A DNA stretch of 64,000 nt, from NCBI GenBank assembly GCA_017311315.1, contig CM029669.1, positions 4,997,055 to 5,061,054 of the forward strand. The letters are read 5' to 3'. This document shows positions 43,600 to 55,383 of this stretch, one piece after another. Positions within the stretch are counted from its first letter, which is position 1, and each line of letters opens with the position of its first letter. The position numbers were made by a program, and so were the translations under genes. A model generated the notes under the pieces. It saw only the letters and a list, made by a program, of their open reading frames with translations. It was not told the origin of the DNA and did no database searches. This DNA is from Dendrocalamus latiflorus (Eukaryota > Streptophyta > Magnoliopsida > Poales > Poaceae).

Positions 43600-45517
43600 G
43601 ACTTAACCCGAATGCACCCTTATGAAAATGCGGCAAAATGAAACAGGAGCAGATAACCAGTGAGGTGCACAACAGCAAGTAGCCCCCCCTCACAGCAAAC
43701 CATAAGGGCAGACCACCCCAAGCTCTCCCCGCAAGGCTGAAACCTAGAGCTATCCAACGGCTTGGTAAAGATATCGGCCAACTGGTGGTCACTCTTCACA
43801 AACTGAAGCACTATATCACCCTTCTCCACATGTTCTCTAAGAAAATGATATCTGATGTCAATGTACTTGGTCCGAGAGTGCTGCACTGGGTTCTTAGCAA
43901 TGTTGATGGCAGAAGTGTTATCACAAAAGAGTGGAACACTATCTACAACTAACCCAAAGTCCCGTAGGGTCGAGACCATCCAAAGTACCTGGCGGCAGCA
44001 ACATACTTGGCCTCTGCGGTGGACTGTGCAACACTGGACTGCTTCCTAGAAGACCAAGAGACAAGAGATGTGCCAATGAATTGGCAAGTGCCAGAAATGC
44101 TCTTCCTATCTATCCTACAGCCAGCAAAGTCTGCATCGGAATAGGCTCTGAGGGAAAGATAGGAAGATGAAGAGTACCAGATACCATAGTCAATGGTAGC
44201 TTGAAGGTACCGAATGATGCGCTTCATTGCCCTGGCGGTGAGATACGCGAGGGGAGGCCTGACATCGAGCACACAGACACACGGAGAAGTGTATGTCCGG
44301 TCTCGAGGCAGTGAGGTACAAGAGAGAGCCAATCATACTGCGGTACTCCTTCTGATTAACTGGCTCGCCATCCTCATCTGGATCAAGTGTAGCTGATGAC
44401 GCCATTGGAGTTGACACTGGCTTTCCATCACTTATATCAAAGCGTCTTAGGAGGTCTCAAGTGTACTTGCCCTGATGCAAAAAGGTACCCTCCCGAGTCT
44501 GCTTGATCTGGAATCCAAGGAAGAAGATCAACTCATCCATCATGCTCATCCCAAACTCTGTGCTCATGACATCAGAGAACTGGGAAACGAGAGGATGAGA
44601 GGAGCTGCCAAAAATGATGTCATCCACATAAATCTGGACGAGTAGAAGGTCATTGCCATGCCTGCGAATGAACAAGGTCTTGTCTATCTTATCCATCTCA
44701 AACCTATGACTTAACAAATAGGACTTAAGCCTCTCATACCAAGCTCTAGGGGCTTGCTTAAGTCCATACAAGGCTTTGGAAAGCTTGAATACATGGTTTA
44801 GGTATTTGGGGTTCTCAAAACCTGGAGGCTGCCTAACATAGACTTCTTCCTCAATATACCCATTGAGAAAGGCACTCTTGACATCCATCTGATAAAGCTT
44901 GAAGCCCTTAGATGCTATGAAAGCAAGCAAGATCCTAATGGCCTCTAGCCTAGCTACAGGGGCAACGATCTCCTCAAAATCTAAACCCTCAACCTAGGAG
45001 AAACCCTGAGCTACCAACCTAGCCTTGTTTTGAATGACTACCCCATCCTCACTCTGCTTGTTTTTGAACACCCACTTGATACCTATGACATTATGACCTC
45101 TAGGGGGCTCAACAAGCGACTAGACCTTGTTTCTCTCAAAGTTTTCTAACTCCTCATGCATGGCATTGACCCAAGACTAATCAAAAAGCAGCATGACTAA
45201 CATCCTTGGTCTCGAAAGAGGCAATAAAGGCAGAATAAAGACAAAAGTGAGACAAGCCAGACTTTGAGCGGGTGACACGCTCGAAGAGATCTCCTATTAT
45301 CTGCTTTGAAGGATGATGATTTAGGATATGACAGGGAGGTCCTGGATGAGAAGAAGAAGTGTCCTCTACCTCATGAGCTGACGAGGTAGGAACAGAGCTA
45401 CTTGCTCCTGAAGATGTGGAAGGAATGAGCTAATCTCCTCGAGGTGCGGTGGAAGAAGCAAGCACCTCAAGGGGAGGAGGAACTGGATTAGGTAAGCAAC
45501 CATCATCTCCATCCTCC
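43600..45517 (-). pseudogene. Copia A reverse transcriptase and RNase H, broken
   Basis: Minus strand. The RT entry region with stops is at 45200-44931 (WVFKNKQSEDGVVIQNKARLVAQGF). An open piece, 44930-44457, has YQMDVKSAFLNGYIEEEVYVRQPPGFE, ALYGLKQAPRAWYERL and the catalytic QIYVDDIIFGS near 44620. RNase H pieces at 44417-43620 follow, with YSDADFAGCRIDRKS and later DNTSAINIAKNPVQHSRTKYIDIRYHFLREHV. The upstream hinge (45517-45250) is acidic, Pro/Ser-rich and ends at the gypsy LTR insertion. Stops and shifts occur throughout. Confidence 0.9.
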
Positions 45518-47873
45518 TGTAAAACCCGAATTTTTCAATGCAGAATCTCCTGTGAAACCACTGCACTATTCCCTGGATCAGTAGATAGTGCTCATAGGTA
45601 CATTGCTGCATCATTTCATACATTGCATGAGCCACATCCACACATAATAATATTACAATATGGCTGAGTTTGAATTATACCACGTCGGGCAATAGTTTTA
45701 CATAAGGGCCGATCAGGCCAAATGTTCTCATTACAAAAGTGTAATAGTGGAAGCAAAAGCAAGGTAGACCTTTAATCCACAGGCAGCGACTGGGGGTAAA
45801 TATGTGCCATATGATTATTACCCAAGTTAGGGCAATAATAATAGGCACACTATACCATAGTCTATCTATCTAGGACTTAAAACACGCAAGAGGCGCCCTA
45901 GTTCTCAGCGTTGTTCCCTCCTTCTGCAGCGGGGGCATCTTCATATGCGTAGTGATCTTGGGCTCCTGAATCTGATTTTGGTAATGCGAGTGTCAGCACA
46001 AACCACCATGCTCAGCGAGCCAATACACAGCATGCAATTAGGCAGTATGCAGGGATTAACAAGAGAAGGCTGGGGGCTGTTTTATTTGCCAAAATTTGCT
46101 GTTTGAATATATTATACTTAGAAAATCCCTATGACCTAGCAGTTTGGACTAAAGTGTAAAGTGTGATCAAAATACCTTATTCCATTGATCTAGAGACCAT
46201 CCACCTTTGCATAGTCTCTAAACCATATGCTATACCTTCAACGTTATAGCCACTTACATTACCACTAGGATGACGCCCAGGACAACACCAATTTGGGCTT
46301 CCCACTGCCCTCCATATCCCATTCCATGATTCAAGATTTTTTTTGAAATAGAACTATATCTAGTTAAGTTCCCATGTCCGCCCTTGACCGTGGGCATGGC
46401 TATTCGAATAGTTTTTACTCTGCAGAGTTTGCACACTTTACCCACAAGAGACAGTTTACTCGTTGCCCCACACGATTCCTTAGCCGTGCAGTTGAGCAAA
46501 CCATCACAATAACCGTTTAAAATACCTCGCCCCTTCCATCATCTCACCCTATGTGCCATTCCCACTTGCGGTGGGCCCCATACGTTGTGCGGGATGTTCT
46601 CCTTCTGAACGCCTAGCAGCTGGCTACCCACACTGCTAGCACGCCACAGCAGAACCTCACCCTCCGTGGATGTCCCATTCAAGCCTGCCACACAGGCCGC
46701 CACTTGCACTACCTCACCTCCTCCACCGATGATGAAGACTTTCAGGGTCTGGTAAATCTACAGGCCAAGTTGTACTTTACAGACTTGTGGTTGCACTTGT
46801 TTTACATGGGGGTCATGACAAGATTCAGTCCTTAGGGTTATTTGAGCGGTTCTACACAAACCACACTCTCGTGCACCCTTGCACCATACCCCCGAACCAT
46901 CCGCCCGGATAAATAAGCAATTTGAGATTTTTGGGAGTATAAAATAACCATATTCAACATACTCCAGTCATTACCACCATGACTGCCCATCCAAATGTTC
47001 TCAAGATTAAAAGTGATGATTGGTCGTTTTCGCGCCCATGCGAATCTAAGCAACACTAAGCATGGCATATAATTACAGACTTATTTTTGGAAAGGTTGCT
47101 ACTATAAATTTTGCTAGGGCGACAAGGTTCACATATTCCAATATTCTAAAAGAGGTATAATATTATTCAAGTTAAGTAATGGGCACATAACTAGAATCTT
47201 AAATTAAACATGTATTTGCACGTAAAATAACAGCATGCAATTTGATAATTTAAACCAAAGTAATTTGCATAAAATGTAGGTTCAACATGATCAAAGTATT
47301 GACTCGCCCTGGTCACAGTGGGTTTGGTCTTGGTTGTCTTGAGCAGCTTCTGCTTCAGCTTCCTCCTCTTGAGCTTCGTACGCTATTTTTACGTTCGCAA
47401 AAATTTGGATAAATATCAGCAACCAAATAAATATTCACCGGAGGATCCAAATAACTCCAAATTTCACATTTTAGTTTCATTAGGTAGACATGGACTCAGA
47501 AAATTTTAGAGCTTTGTTTTATTTGCTTTGGTGCTAGAATAGACCCCACCAAAATTATTTAAAGTTTAACCATAGTCATTTTTATGCAATATAATCTCTT
47601 ATTGCAATTGAGTATAATAGCCTATGGTTGTTGGCAGAGTGTTCACATTATTTGGTAGTAAAAGGCTTATCCTAGTTGCTAGGGTTAAAGGCAATATTTT
47701 ATGGCTTAACTTGGCTAAGGGTTAATTTGTACATCATGTTTTAATATGCATAATCCATGATTTATGGTTTAGTAAACTTTCATTTGATAGGGTATTATTT
47801 CATGTGAGCATCCACCCTAATTATATTCTTACTAAACCCTTCTCAGTTGATAAAGATTTGAAAGAATTACTTA

Positions 47874-47875
<2 letters not shown>

Positions 47876-47915
<40 letters not shown>
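47876..47915. repeat. (TA)n microsatellite
   Basis: About 20 TA dinucleotides inside the gypsy LTR. Confidence 0.97.
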
Positions 47916-47919
<4 letters not shown>

Positions 47920-48214
47920 TTCTAGCACATGATAATTAACCATGATTAAAGGTTTAATAAATACCCCTATATATTAAATAAGTTTCTACATCACAAGAAA
48001 TTGCCTTTCTAATTTTCCCAGATTTTCCTTGCTATTTTTCCTAATTTTCCTGTGCTGCTATTCACTAAAAAATGCACAAAAACCTCAAAACTCAGCCTCG
48101 GTGCTGCGGAGCCAGAGGCTCGAACGTGGGCGGCCGAGGCGAGTTAGAGGCGGGCGGGGCTAACCACCAGAGCTACGGTTGTTACCTGATTCTATAAGGC
48201 GGTTAAACAAATTG

Positions 48215-50459
48215 AGCCGTGATAGACCATGTGGAGGTGACCCCATGTGTGTGATGAGTAATTGACATCTGTTTTAGGAAAGTCGAGTTTGGTTTGTGTG
48301 GTTTGGACCATGTCGTTGCACGGTGCAATTGGTTTCGGTCGGTCTTGGTCAAACTTGGTCGAAGTGCTTAGGATGCTTATTCTTTTGATTCGACCGGTTT
48401 GGGCTTTTTCATGCTTAAGATTTCTCTTAATGCTATTATTGGTTACAATATTTCGAGCGGTGCTATGTGATTTTTTTCTTGCCTGTGATGGCTGCAAGAC
48501 TTTGAGGCAACGTCATGGCGAGGCACGGGATGACCGGACTAGGCGCAGGTGGTGTCGAGGTCGGAGTGGTCGGGATGTGCCGAAGACGGCGAGGACTCGA
48601 GGTGGTTGCGAGGCTTGAACGGCAACAAATGCGGAAGCTTCCCGGAAGGTGCAGGAGGGGTGTTTTAGTAAATACGCAGGGCTGCACAAAAGGAAGCGGA
48701 TTGAGTTTCTGAGTTAGCGAGTCAAGGCTATTGTAAACCCGTTAGTGGAGAGTATAAAAGGAGAGGGGTAGGCATGAGAGAACTTAGGGGTTTTTAGTGC
48801 TTTGGCTCTCCTGGTGGTTATAAAAGCATGTATGGCTTTGGAAGGGTTGCTAGGGTTTTTTAAAAGTTGGTTTTTGCTTTTCTTTTTGAGTAGTTGAGGA
48901 GCAGGTGAGAGTAGGAGGGGTTGCTCTGGTTGTTACCCATGTCTCCCGTATGACTTCTTGATTCCCCTTCTGTGTGTGTTCTGGGTTTTGGAAGGGATGG
49001 CTTGAGCTGATTGTATCAAGACAATATGTAATCATTCCTCTCAATACAATCATTCATCTCTCTTCATCTACTCTCAGGTTTTGTTGCCTTGTGTTCTTTC
49101 GGATGATCTCTCTGTGGTGCTTTGTTTTATCTCTGATTGATTGAAATGAATCATATTTGTGCTCTCTCGGTTTCTCATATCGAGTGTTCTGTGGTGTCCT
49201 GCTTTTTCATCTTGAGTTGCTCGGATTCGTTTAGGACTACAGAGCGCCTTGCGACCTCGGTTCTACTGCAGAAATCAACTTTTGTGTTTCACCTTCAGTT
49301 TTGCCCTCTCAGTTATTAGCTTGTTATGTGGCTCTCTGTTCCTTTGCTTCTTTGATGATTCGGCAGCTCTGCTCTTCAGAAGAGTCATTTTCGGATCAGC
49401 CTTTTCTGCAGTACGGTTTTTTGCTTTCCTGTCTATTTGTTGTTAGTTCGGCTACTACAATAGGCAGCAAGTTTAGAACCGGTTTGTTACTGCTGTTCAG
49501 TCCGGTTTTTACTCTCTGCAGTAAGCTTTGGAACTAATTAAAGTGATGTTTATTTCTTTTGAGAAGGGCAGCGAGCACTCATTGACAGTCGATCTGTGCA
49601 GTTGTTGTTCAATCCAGTAATTGCTGAATTTTATCTCTCTGCTGCAGTTTTCTGCTCTTAATGGCTTTTTCTACTTTCGGCATGCAAGCATAGTTTCATT
49701 TTTTTAGCCGCCGATAGTTCTCGAGCTGACCTTTTTTTTCGTTTATGTTTCTCTTTTCTGCCATGCTTTTTCTTCCTGATAATTGTCTGTTGGTTTGGTA
49801 GTATTCGGCTGGGACAGGGTATCTCTTTCTCTGTTGTTCCTCTCTCTTTTATTTTTTTTTGCTTTGGCAGTTCTCTAAGTTCTCTTTTTCAGTCCTAAAG
49901 CAGCTCTCGGCTTAAGTCTTCAAATCGAGTTTTTCTTCTCTCGGTTAGCTAGGCAGCAAGACTGCAGTTCAACTACTTGTGTCTGTGAATCATTTTCGGT
50001 CAGTCTTTGGAGTCCCAGTGGCAAAACAGCTCACGGCCAGCTCAGCTGCAGTGCTTGATTTCTTTTGATCTCTTTGTTTGCTTCTTTTGGCTTCTCAATG
50101 CTGCATCCTTTTATTCGGTTTTTAGTTCATTGGTTGCTCTACCGATCTGCTAATCTAGTATTTATTTTTTGGCAGTTTTTTACTTCTCAATTTTTACCTT
50201 GCCGATTATTCTCTTGTGGGTTCTTAGATGTTCACTTTCTGGAAATTCAATCCTTTCAATGTTAAGGTTCAAGGATCTCATTTCAATCCGATTTTTATGT
50301 TAGTGGTTTTAATCTTTGGAAGGTCTTCCGCTCAAGTCATTTGATCCTTGTCGGTTTTCAGTTCTGGACCTTTTTTTAGTTTTAAGTGAATACTAAGGGG
50401 GGTTTTTTTTGAAAGCAACATTCACCCTCATCTGTTGCCAATTTCGATCCAACAAGCCG
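48215..50459 (+). mobile_element. Solo LTR of the copia A family, TSD AGCCG
   Basis: LTR 48220-50454 (2235 bp), TGATAGACCATGTGG...TTTCGATCCAACA, between AGCCG at 48215-48219 and 50455-50459. It is the reverse complement of the copia A LTRs in overall layout (GACCCCATGTGTGTGATGAGTAAT near the start, CAACATTCACCCTC near the end) but clearly diverged from them. TATAAAAG at 48753-48760 is the likely promoter, reading plus. Its opposite orientation and independent TSD show a separate insertion into the gypsy LTR. Open frames are not genes. Confidence 0.93.
48753..48760 (+). promoter_or_regulatory. TATA box of the solo copia LTR
   Basis: TATAAAAG within GAGAGTATAAAAGGAGAGG, matching in position the TATAAATAGGA box of the copia A LTRs. 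A solo LTR can still start transcription toward the plus side. Confidence 0.5.
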
Positions 50460-51219
50460 ACTTTGCCAAGGGGCCGAATAGGGGAACTTCGGGCGCCGCA
50501 TGGGCGGCGGGTTTGCCGGCGAAGGGCTGTCAGAGGGTGGGTGGTGGCGGCCAAAATGGAGCTTCGGGGTGGCGAGGAAACCGACAGTGGGGTTAGCGGG
50601 GGCTGGAGAGTGCCAGAGAGGGGCCGGCGGCGTGCGGCGGCGCGCTCGGGAGGGGATCGTTGCCGGCACCGGAGAGGGGTCAGTGAGTTCGGTGGAGGGC
50701 GGGGTCAGATTCACGGCGTCCCGGGGAAAGCTGAGGAGCGAGGAATTGGAATCTGGTGGCGCGGCTCGGCGAATTCCCCAGCGACCGGACATGGAGAAGG
50801 TGAGGTGTGCCGGCGAGAATTTGGGCATGAGGGGCCAATTGCACGCTAGGGGAGGATGAGGGAGGTGTGGCGTTGTGTTTTGAGGTCTCGGCCGGGGCTT
50901 TTATAGAGGGAAAAAGCACGCCCGGCGAGGAGGGCCGTTGGCCGGTCATGGGGCGGCGGTGCTGGCTCGGCATGGCTACAGGAAAGAAGGACGGGTCGGT
51001 CACTAGCGCTGCTGAGCAGGGAGGAAAAAAGGGTGCGCGCAGCAGGGCCATGGTTCGGGCATTTCGCGGCTGACGCGGGCGGCCTGGCGCGGCGGAGCAG
51101 GTTGGCGCAGTGCGACAGGGTGGCGGAGGGAACGGGTGACGGTGGACTGAAGGGGGTGATGCGGCGCGACATGGCGACGAGATGGCGCGGAACCTCGGGT
51201 GACACATGCGGAGTGGCAT

Positions 51220-52500
51220 TGTAGTTCTAGACCCTATACGCCCGCGAAGAAGTCGAGTAACCCAGAAAAATCCCTTCAGAAGATCGTGACTCGAACTTAT
51301 CTAGGTTCCCAGACTTCAGAATAAAACACTTGCAACCAAACACGCGAAAGTGAGAGACACTAGGCTTTCACCCATATCTCAACTCATAAGAAGTGTGATG
51401 CAAGTGTGCCCTCAGAAAAACTCTATTTGAAACATGGCACGCGATGGCTATAGCCTCAGCTCAAAACTTCCTAGGTGTATAGTACTCATCGAGCATCGTC
51501 CTGGCCATCTCGACCAAGGTACGGTTCTTCCTCTCCATGACGCCATTTTGCTGGGGGACGTGCGGAGAAGAGAACTGATGCTCTACACTTGTCTCATCGT
51601 AGAACTTCTCAAAGTAGGAATTCTTGAACTCCGTGCCATTGTCACTGCGGATCGCTCGTAAGGCACCTGGAAGCTCAACAGAAAGCCTACTAAAAAGACC
51701 CCGAAAATGTGAAAATGTCTCATCCTTCGAGGCCAAGAAAAACACCAAGAGTACATCGAGAAGTCATCGACTACAACAAGAACGTACCACTTTCCTCCTG
51801 CCGACTACACTCTAGTTGGACCAACTGTGTCCATGTGGAGCAACTATTCCAGTGCATCGGTCATAGTCACTGTGACTGGAGGATGAGAGGCGGCAACCAT
51901 CTTGCCGTGCCGGTAAGGAGCGCGAACTATATCTTTGACCATCTTGAGTTTAGGCAGACCACGAATGAGATCGTGGCCGCTAACTCGGGTCAAATGGTCA
52001 AACCCAATATGACCAAGTCTCCTATGCCAAAAGGTAAGGTCATGGGACTCAGAAGCAACTAAGCACTTGAGAGGATCACCAGAAGACTTAAGAAAATCAG
52101 CACGAAAGATCCTCCCATATCTAGAGATCCCGCAAACCAAACTCCCTGAAGAATCAAGAATTTTACAAGTGTTTTCTTAAAGCTCACCTCGAAACCGTCA
52201 TCGGTAAGCTGGGAAACAGAAAGCAAATTGTATTGCAGCTTACTCACTAAGGCAACATCTTTTAAAATGAGGGAATCATTAACACGCACAGTATCTTTAG
52301 CGATGACATGCCTAGACGAGGCGTCTCCAAAGGTGATAGTCTCATCACCTGGAGCTCGGACAAGGGAATAGAACCAACGAGAGTCTCTGGTCATGTATCG
52401 AGAACAGCCGTAGTCTACGAGCCGAACCTCTCCCTTCCGTGCCTGGCGAACCTGAGTCAACAAGGGAGGGATGGCTTAGTACTGGGATAAATCAAAAAAG
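51220..52500 (-). pseudogene. Copia A protease and integrase, broken
   Basis: Protease-like piece at 52463-52170: VDYGCSRYMTRD where the family has DSGCS, so even the active-site triplet is altered (Ser to Tyr), then LPDV-like VALVSKLQYNLLSVSQL. A GAG-pre-integrase piece follows at 52140-51844 with HRRLGHIGFDHL. The integrase core is at 51748-51461, with RSDNGTEFKNSYFE (second Asp) and GVMERKNRTLVEMARTML (Glu). Then a region to 51225 reads FRVFGCKCFILKSGNLDKF and GIFLGYS. Frames are interrupted several times, including near 51800 and 51460. Coding stops at the gypsy LTR. Confidence 0.88.
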
Positions 52501-52979
52501 ATTTTAGAACCCAATACTAAGTCACACGACGAGTGGAAGAAGTAGTCACACATGACTGACCTCTAACTACCCTACGCTCTCCGTCGCTTAGAAAGCCAGA
52601 AGGTCTATGAGCAGACCTGAAGCTGTTGTTGGGCTTGACTGCTATGGAAGAGCGAGTCGGAGCATCAGCAACATGCTAATCTCGCCGCGGGTAGCTATCT
52701 CGATGGGGAAAACGAGATCTACCCTCAGGACGGCGGCTATCATGACCAGAGACAAATCAAGGACGAAAATCAGAAAAACCAGAAAAGCCAAGTCCTCAAC
52801 TCTGCCTAACCACCTCAAACTAATCAACCCTAGACCTCGTGATGGTCTTAGGTGCACTCAAGGTCTAGGCTGACCCTAAATATGTCTAAGAGCCTAAACA
52901 CGGTCTCTCCGCATGATCTTGGCGCGCTTGAAGCATCTCTCTATCCTATGTCCATCCTTCTAACAGACGGTACAATGAA
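52501..52979 (-). other. Degraded copia A gag-protease junction
   Basis: Only short minus-strand pieces rich in Arg/Asp/Ser are recognisable; no domain can be named. It lies between the gag tail and the protease. Confidence 0.4.
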
Positions 52980-55360
52980 ACTTCGCCTTCTGAGAAGTCG
53001 AAGCAACAGGTGTTACCACCTTACTGTCAGAGTCCCTTGGACAAAGCCTGCAGATTTGAACTCAACTTTTTTGGTTCTGGGCTTGACCTCGATCACACCT
53101 GCTGCTATGAGTCTGAGAACAACATGTGGATGCTTTTTAACATCCTCAAGAAAATTGTATCCTAGACCTTGATTAAACTTGCAAATTTTAGACTTGTCTA
53201 GAATCAGATTCAGCTTCTTCTTGCCTCCTGCAAATCTCTCAAGAGTGTTCATAAGATACTGACACTCCTGAAAGAGAGAGGTGCAAGAAGAGCAGGGGAA
53301 AGAAGAGTCAGCAGGAGTAAAGGAAGAGGAACCAATAGCAGAAGAACGAATAGCACGTGCGGATCTCTCCTGATGCATGGCTGCCTCAACATTGAGGGCT
53401 TCGCAAGACGCACTGGGGACAGTCCTACTTCTAGCCATTTGGTTCTCGTCGCTAAGCGTCTCTACCATTTCCTTAGGCTTCTCCCCCACCACAGCACACA
53501 CATCACAATCAGTTTATTGCTTCACTAGAAGGTCCTTAGTTAGCTTCACACACTTATCATTCAATGCAACGAGTTCATATTTTAGTTTTTCACGGTTATT
53601 ACATGGTGAGCTAACAGGGTCCTTAGATGCAAATTGAGCCATTTTGTTGTTGTGGTCAATCATTTCTTGAAACTGTTTTGAGACAGATTCAAGTTCAGCA
53701 GTTAATTGGGACAGTTCATACATGAAGCAATCGGCTCAAGCAAAAAGGCTTGTAATTCAGCAATTTTATGATCTGCCTTCTTTAAGTTCATTTTCAGATT
53801 ATTGTAGCTTTCACATGTCTGAGGCAAATCAAGAAGCATAGTGTAAAGACCTCTAAAAGCATTGTCCTTATTCTTACATGAGGTGCAAGAAATAGTCTCA
53901 ACAGTAGATGAAAGAGTAGCTACCCTAGTCATCTCTAGTTCAGCAAGCAGACTAACATTCTCCACCTTAAGCATGTCAAGCTCAGAAGTCACACTATCAT
54001 GAAAGGTCCTTAGCTTCCCCATATCTGCAAGCAAAGAAGAGCACATATCACATTCGTCACGGGAGGGAGCAGATATAAGTGAGGTAAGCTCCCGTGACAG
54101 TCTCTCTACTTCCTTCTCAAGATCAACAACCCTAGCTCTAGATCTAGCATAGAACTTTCCTAGCTTCAGAAATGCATCATTGAGCTGGTCATAGGAGGGA
54201 CCTACCTCATCGGAGTCAGTGTAGAGGTCATCGTCGCTGACGTCGGTCTCGTTGGCCATGAAGCACATGCTGGTGAAGTTGTCGCCGTCCTTAGGGTCTT
54301 AATCATCCTTGCTGTCGTCGTCACTCCACCCTTCCATGTCGCTGAAGTTGATGTCGTCGAAGGCGGTGAGGACGCAGTGGAAGAGCTTCTTGGCTTTGCC
54401 AAGATTGCGGAACTTCTTCTCTTTGCCTTGGGCATGAGCTGGGGGTTTCTTGTTGTGTTTCTTGTCGATGTAGTCGTTCTTACTCACACCGCCGTAGTCG
54501 TTCTTGCCCTTCTCCAGCTTGAGGCAATTTGCTCGAATGTGGTTGGGGCCACCACATTCAAAGCAAATCACCGGCCCACTACTCTTTCTGTCCCTCACTC
54601 TCTTGTACGCATGGGAGAACTTTCTGGCTAGGAGGGCTAACTGGTTTTCTGGGATCTGTTCTATCTGATCGTCACCATATCAGAAGAAGATCAAGAGGCT
54701 GGACTGGGATCGGTGACTAAGGCCATCGACTGAGACTTCGACTTGCGAGAGACAATGTCATCTCATGAGTCTTGAGGCGTGAATACAACGCATCAAGAGT
54801 CAATGTCGAAAGATCGGTCGTGTCCTTGATGGTGGTCACCTTCATCTCCCAAACACGCAAATCCAAAGCCGAAAGCATTTGACGAGCGTTGTCCGAGTCG
54901 GGGTATGTAAGACCGATCGCTCGGAGGTTGCTTAGGATTTTATGGAACCTCGCAAAACACGAGCATTTCAAACTTGTTGTAATCTCGCTTGTACTGGTCT
55001 TGTCATACCGTCATGATTTGGGTGGTGCCCTCATGGTATGCATCGAGGGTCACCCAAATGTCGTAGGCCGATTAGATATGAGAAATGCGATCGAATTCGC
55101 TTCTGCTAAGACATTGAATTATGATGTTCCTCGCCTTAGCATTCGCCTCAACATCGGGCATGTTTGCCACATTGATATTCTCATCGGCAGGAACAACATT
55201 GCGTGTTTTGACCTTCCTCCAGATAGCATAGCCCTAAGCCTATATGTAGGTCTCCATCCTACTCTTCCAGAAGGGATAGTCGATCCCTTCGAAAATAGAG
55301 GGCTTGGTGGAATACTTGTCTGTCGTCACGGCTCATAACCGGTTAAGATCTATAGAGAAG
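52980..55360 (-). pseudogene. Copia A gag with zinc knuckle and long coiled-coil tail, broken
   Basis: From 55340 down: a degraded capsid N-terminus, then an open piece at 54971-54717 (FARFHKILSNLRAIGLTYPDSDNARQMLSALDLRVWEMKVTTI). The knuckle piece is at 54598-54299 (CFECGGPNHIRANC, then Lys-rich and acidic DDDSKDD). A predicted coiled coil is at 54268-53702 (LGKFYARSRARVVDLEKEVERLSREL...LDMLKVENVSLLAELEM, with Cys pairs CTSCK) and continues at 53723-53514. A last piece, 53501-53013, contains LNLILDKSKICKFNQGLGY. The long coiled-coil extension after the knuckle is usual for SIRE/Maximus gag. At least five breaks separate the pieces. Confidence 0.85.
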
Positions 55361-55368
55361 AGCTAACC

Positions 55369-55381
55369 GGCTCTTATACCA
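55369..55381 (-). other. Copia A primer-binding site
   Basis: Minus strand TGGTATAAGAGCC, two bases from the LTR start at 55384. It matches the initiator tRNA-Met primer site TGGTATCAGAGCC except for one base. Confidence 0.75.
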
Positions 55382-55383
55382 AT

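Larger units (their letters stand above)
45518..51219 (-). mobile_element. Gypsy LTR (solo or truncated) inserted in copia A, itself carrying a solo copia LTR
   Basis: Starts TGTAAAACCCGAATTTTTC at 45518, like the TGTCGAGACCCGAATA end of the 16027 LTR, and has the same landmark GTAGGTTCAACATGATCAAAG (about 47276). It continues past the nested copia LTR into a GC-rich part (50460-51219) with a TATAAAA box at 50899-50905 (minus). Copia integrase coding resumes at about 51220-51230. The right edge is approximate and I see no matching target duplication; copia pol sequence appears to be missing at the junction, so a deletion accompanied or followed the insertion. No internal gypsy genes are present. 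Confidence 0.75.

Noticed and set aside
50382..51219. Arg/Pro/Ser-rich frames on both strands (up to 179 codons)
   Set aside because: GC-rich segment of the gypsy LTR, like that in the 16027 and 24513 LTRs; one frame even runs from the copia LTR into the gypsy LTR.
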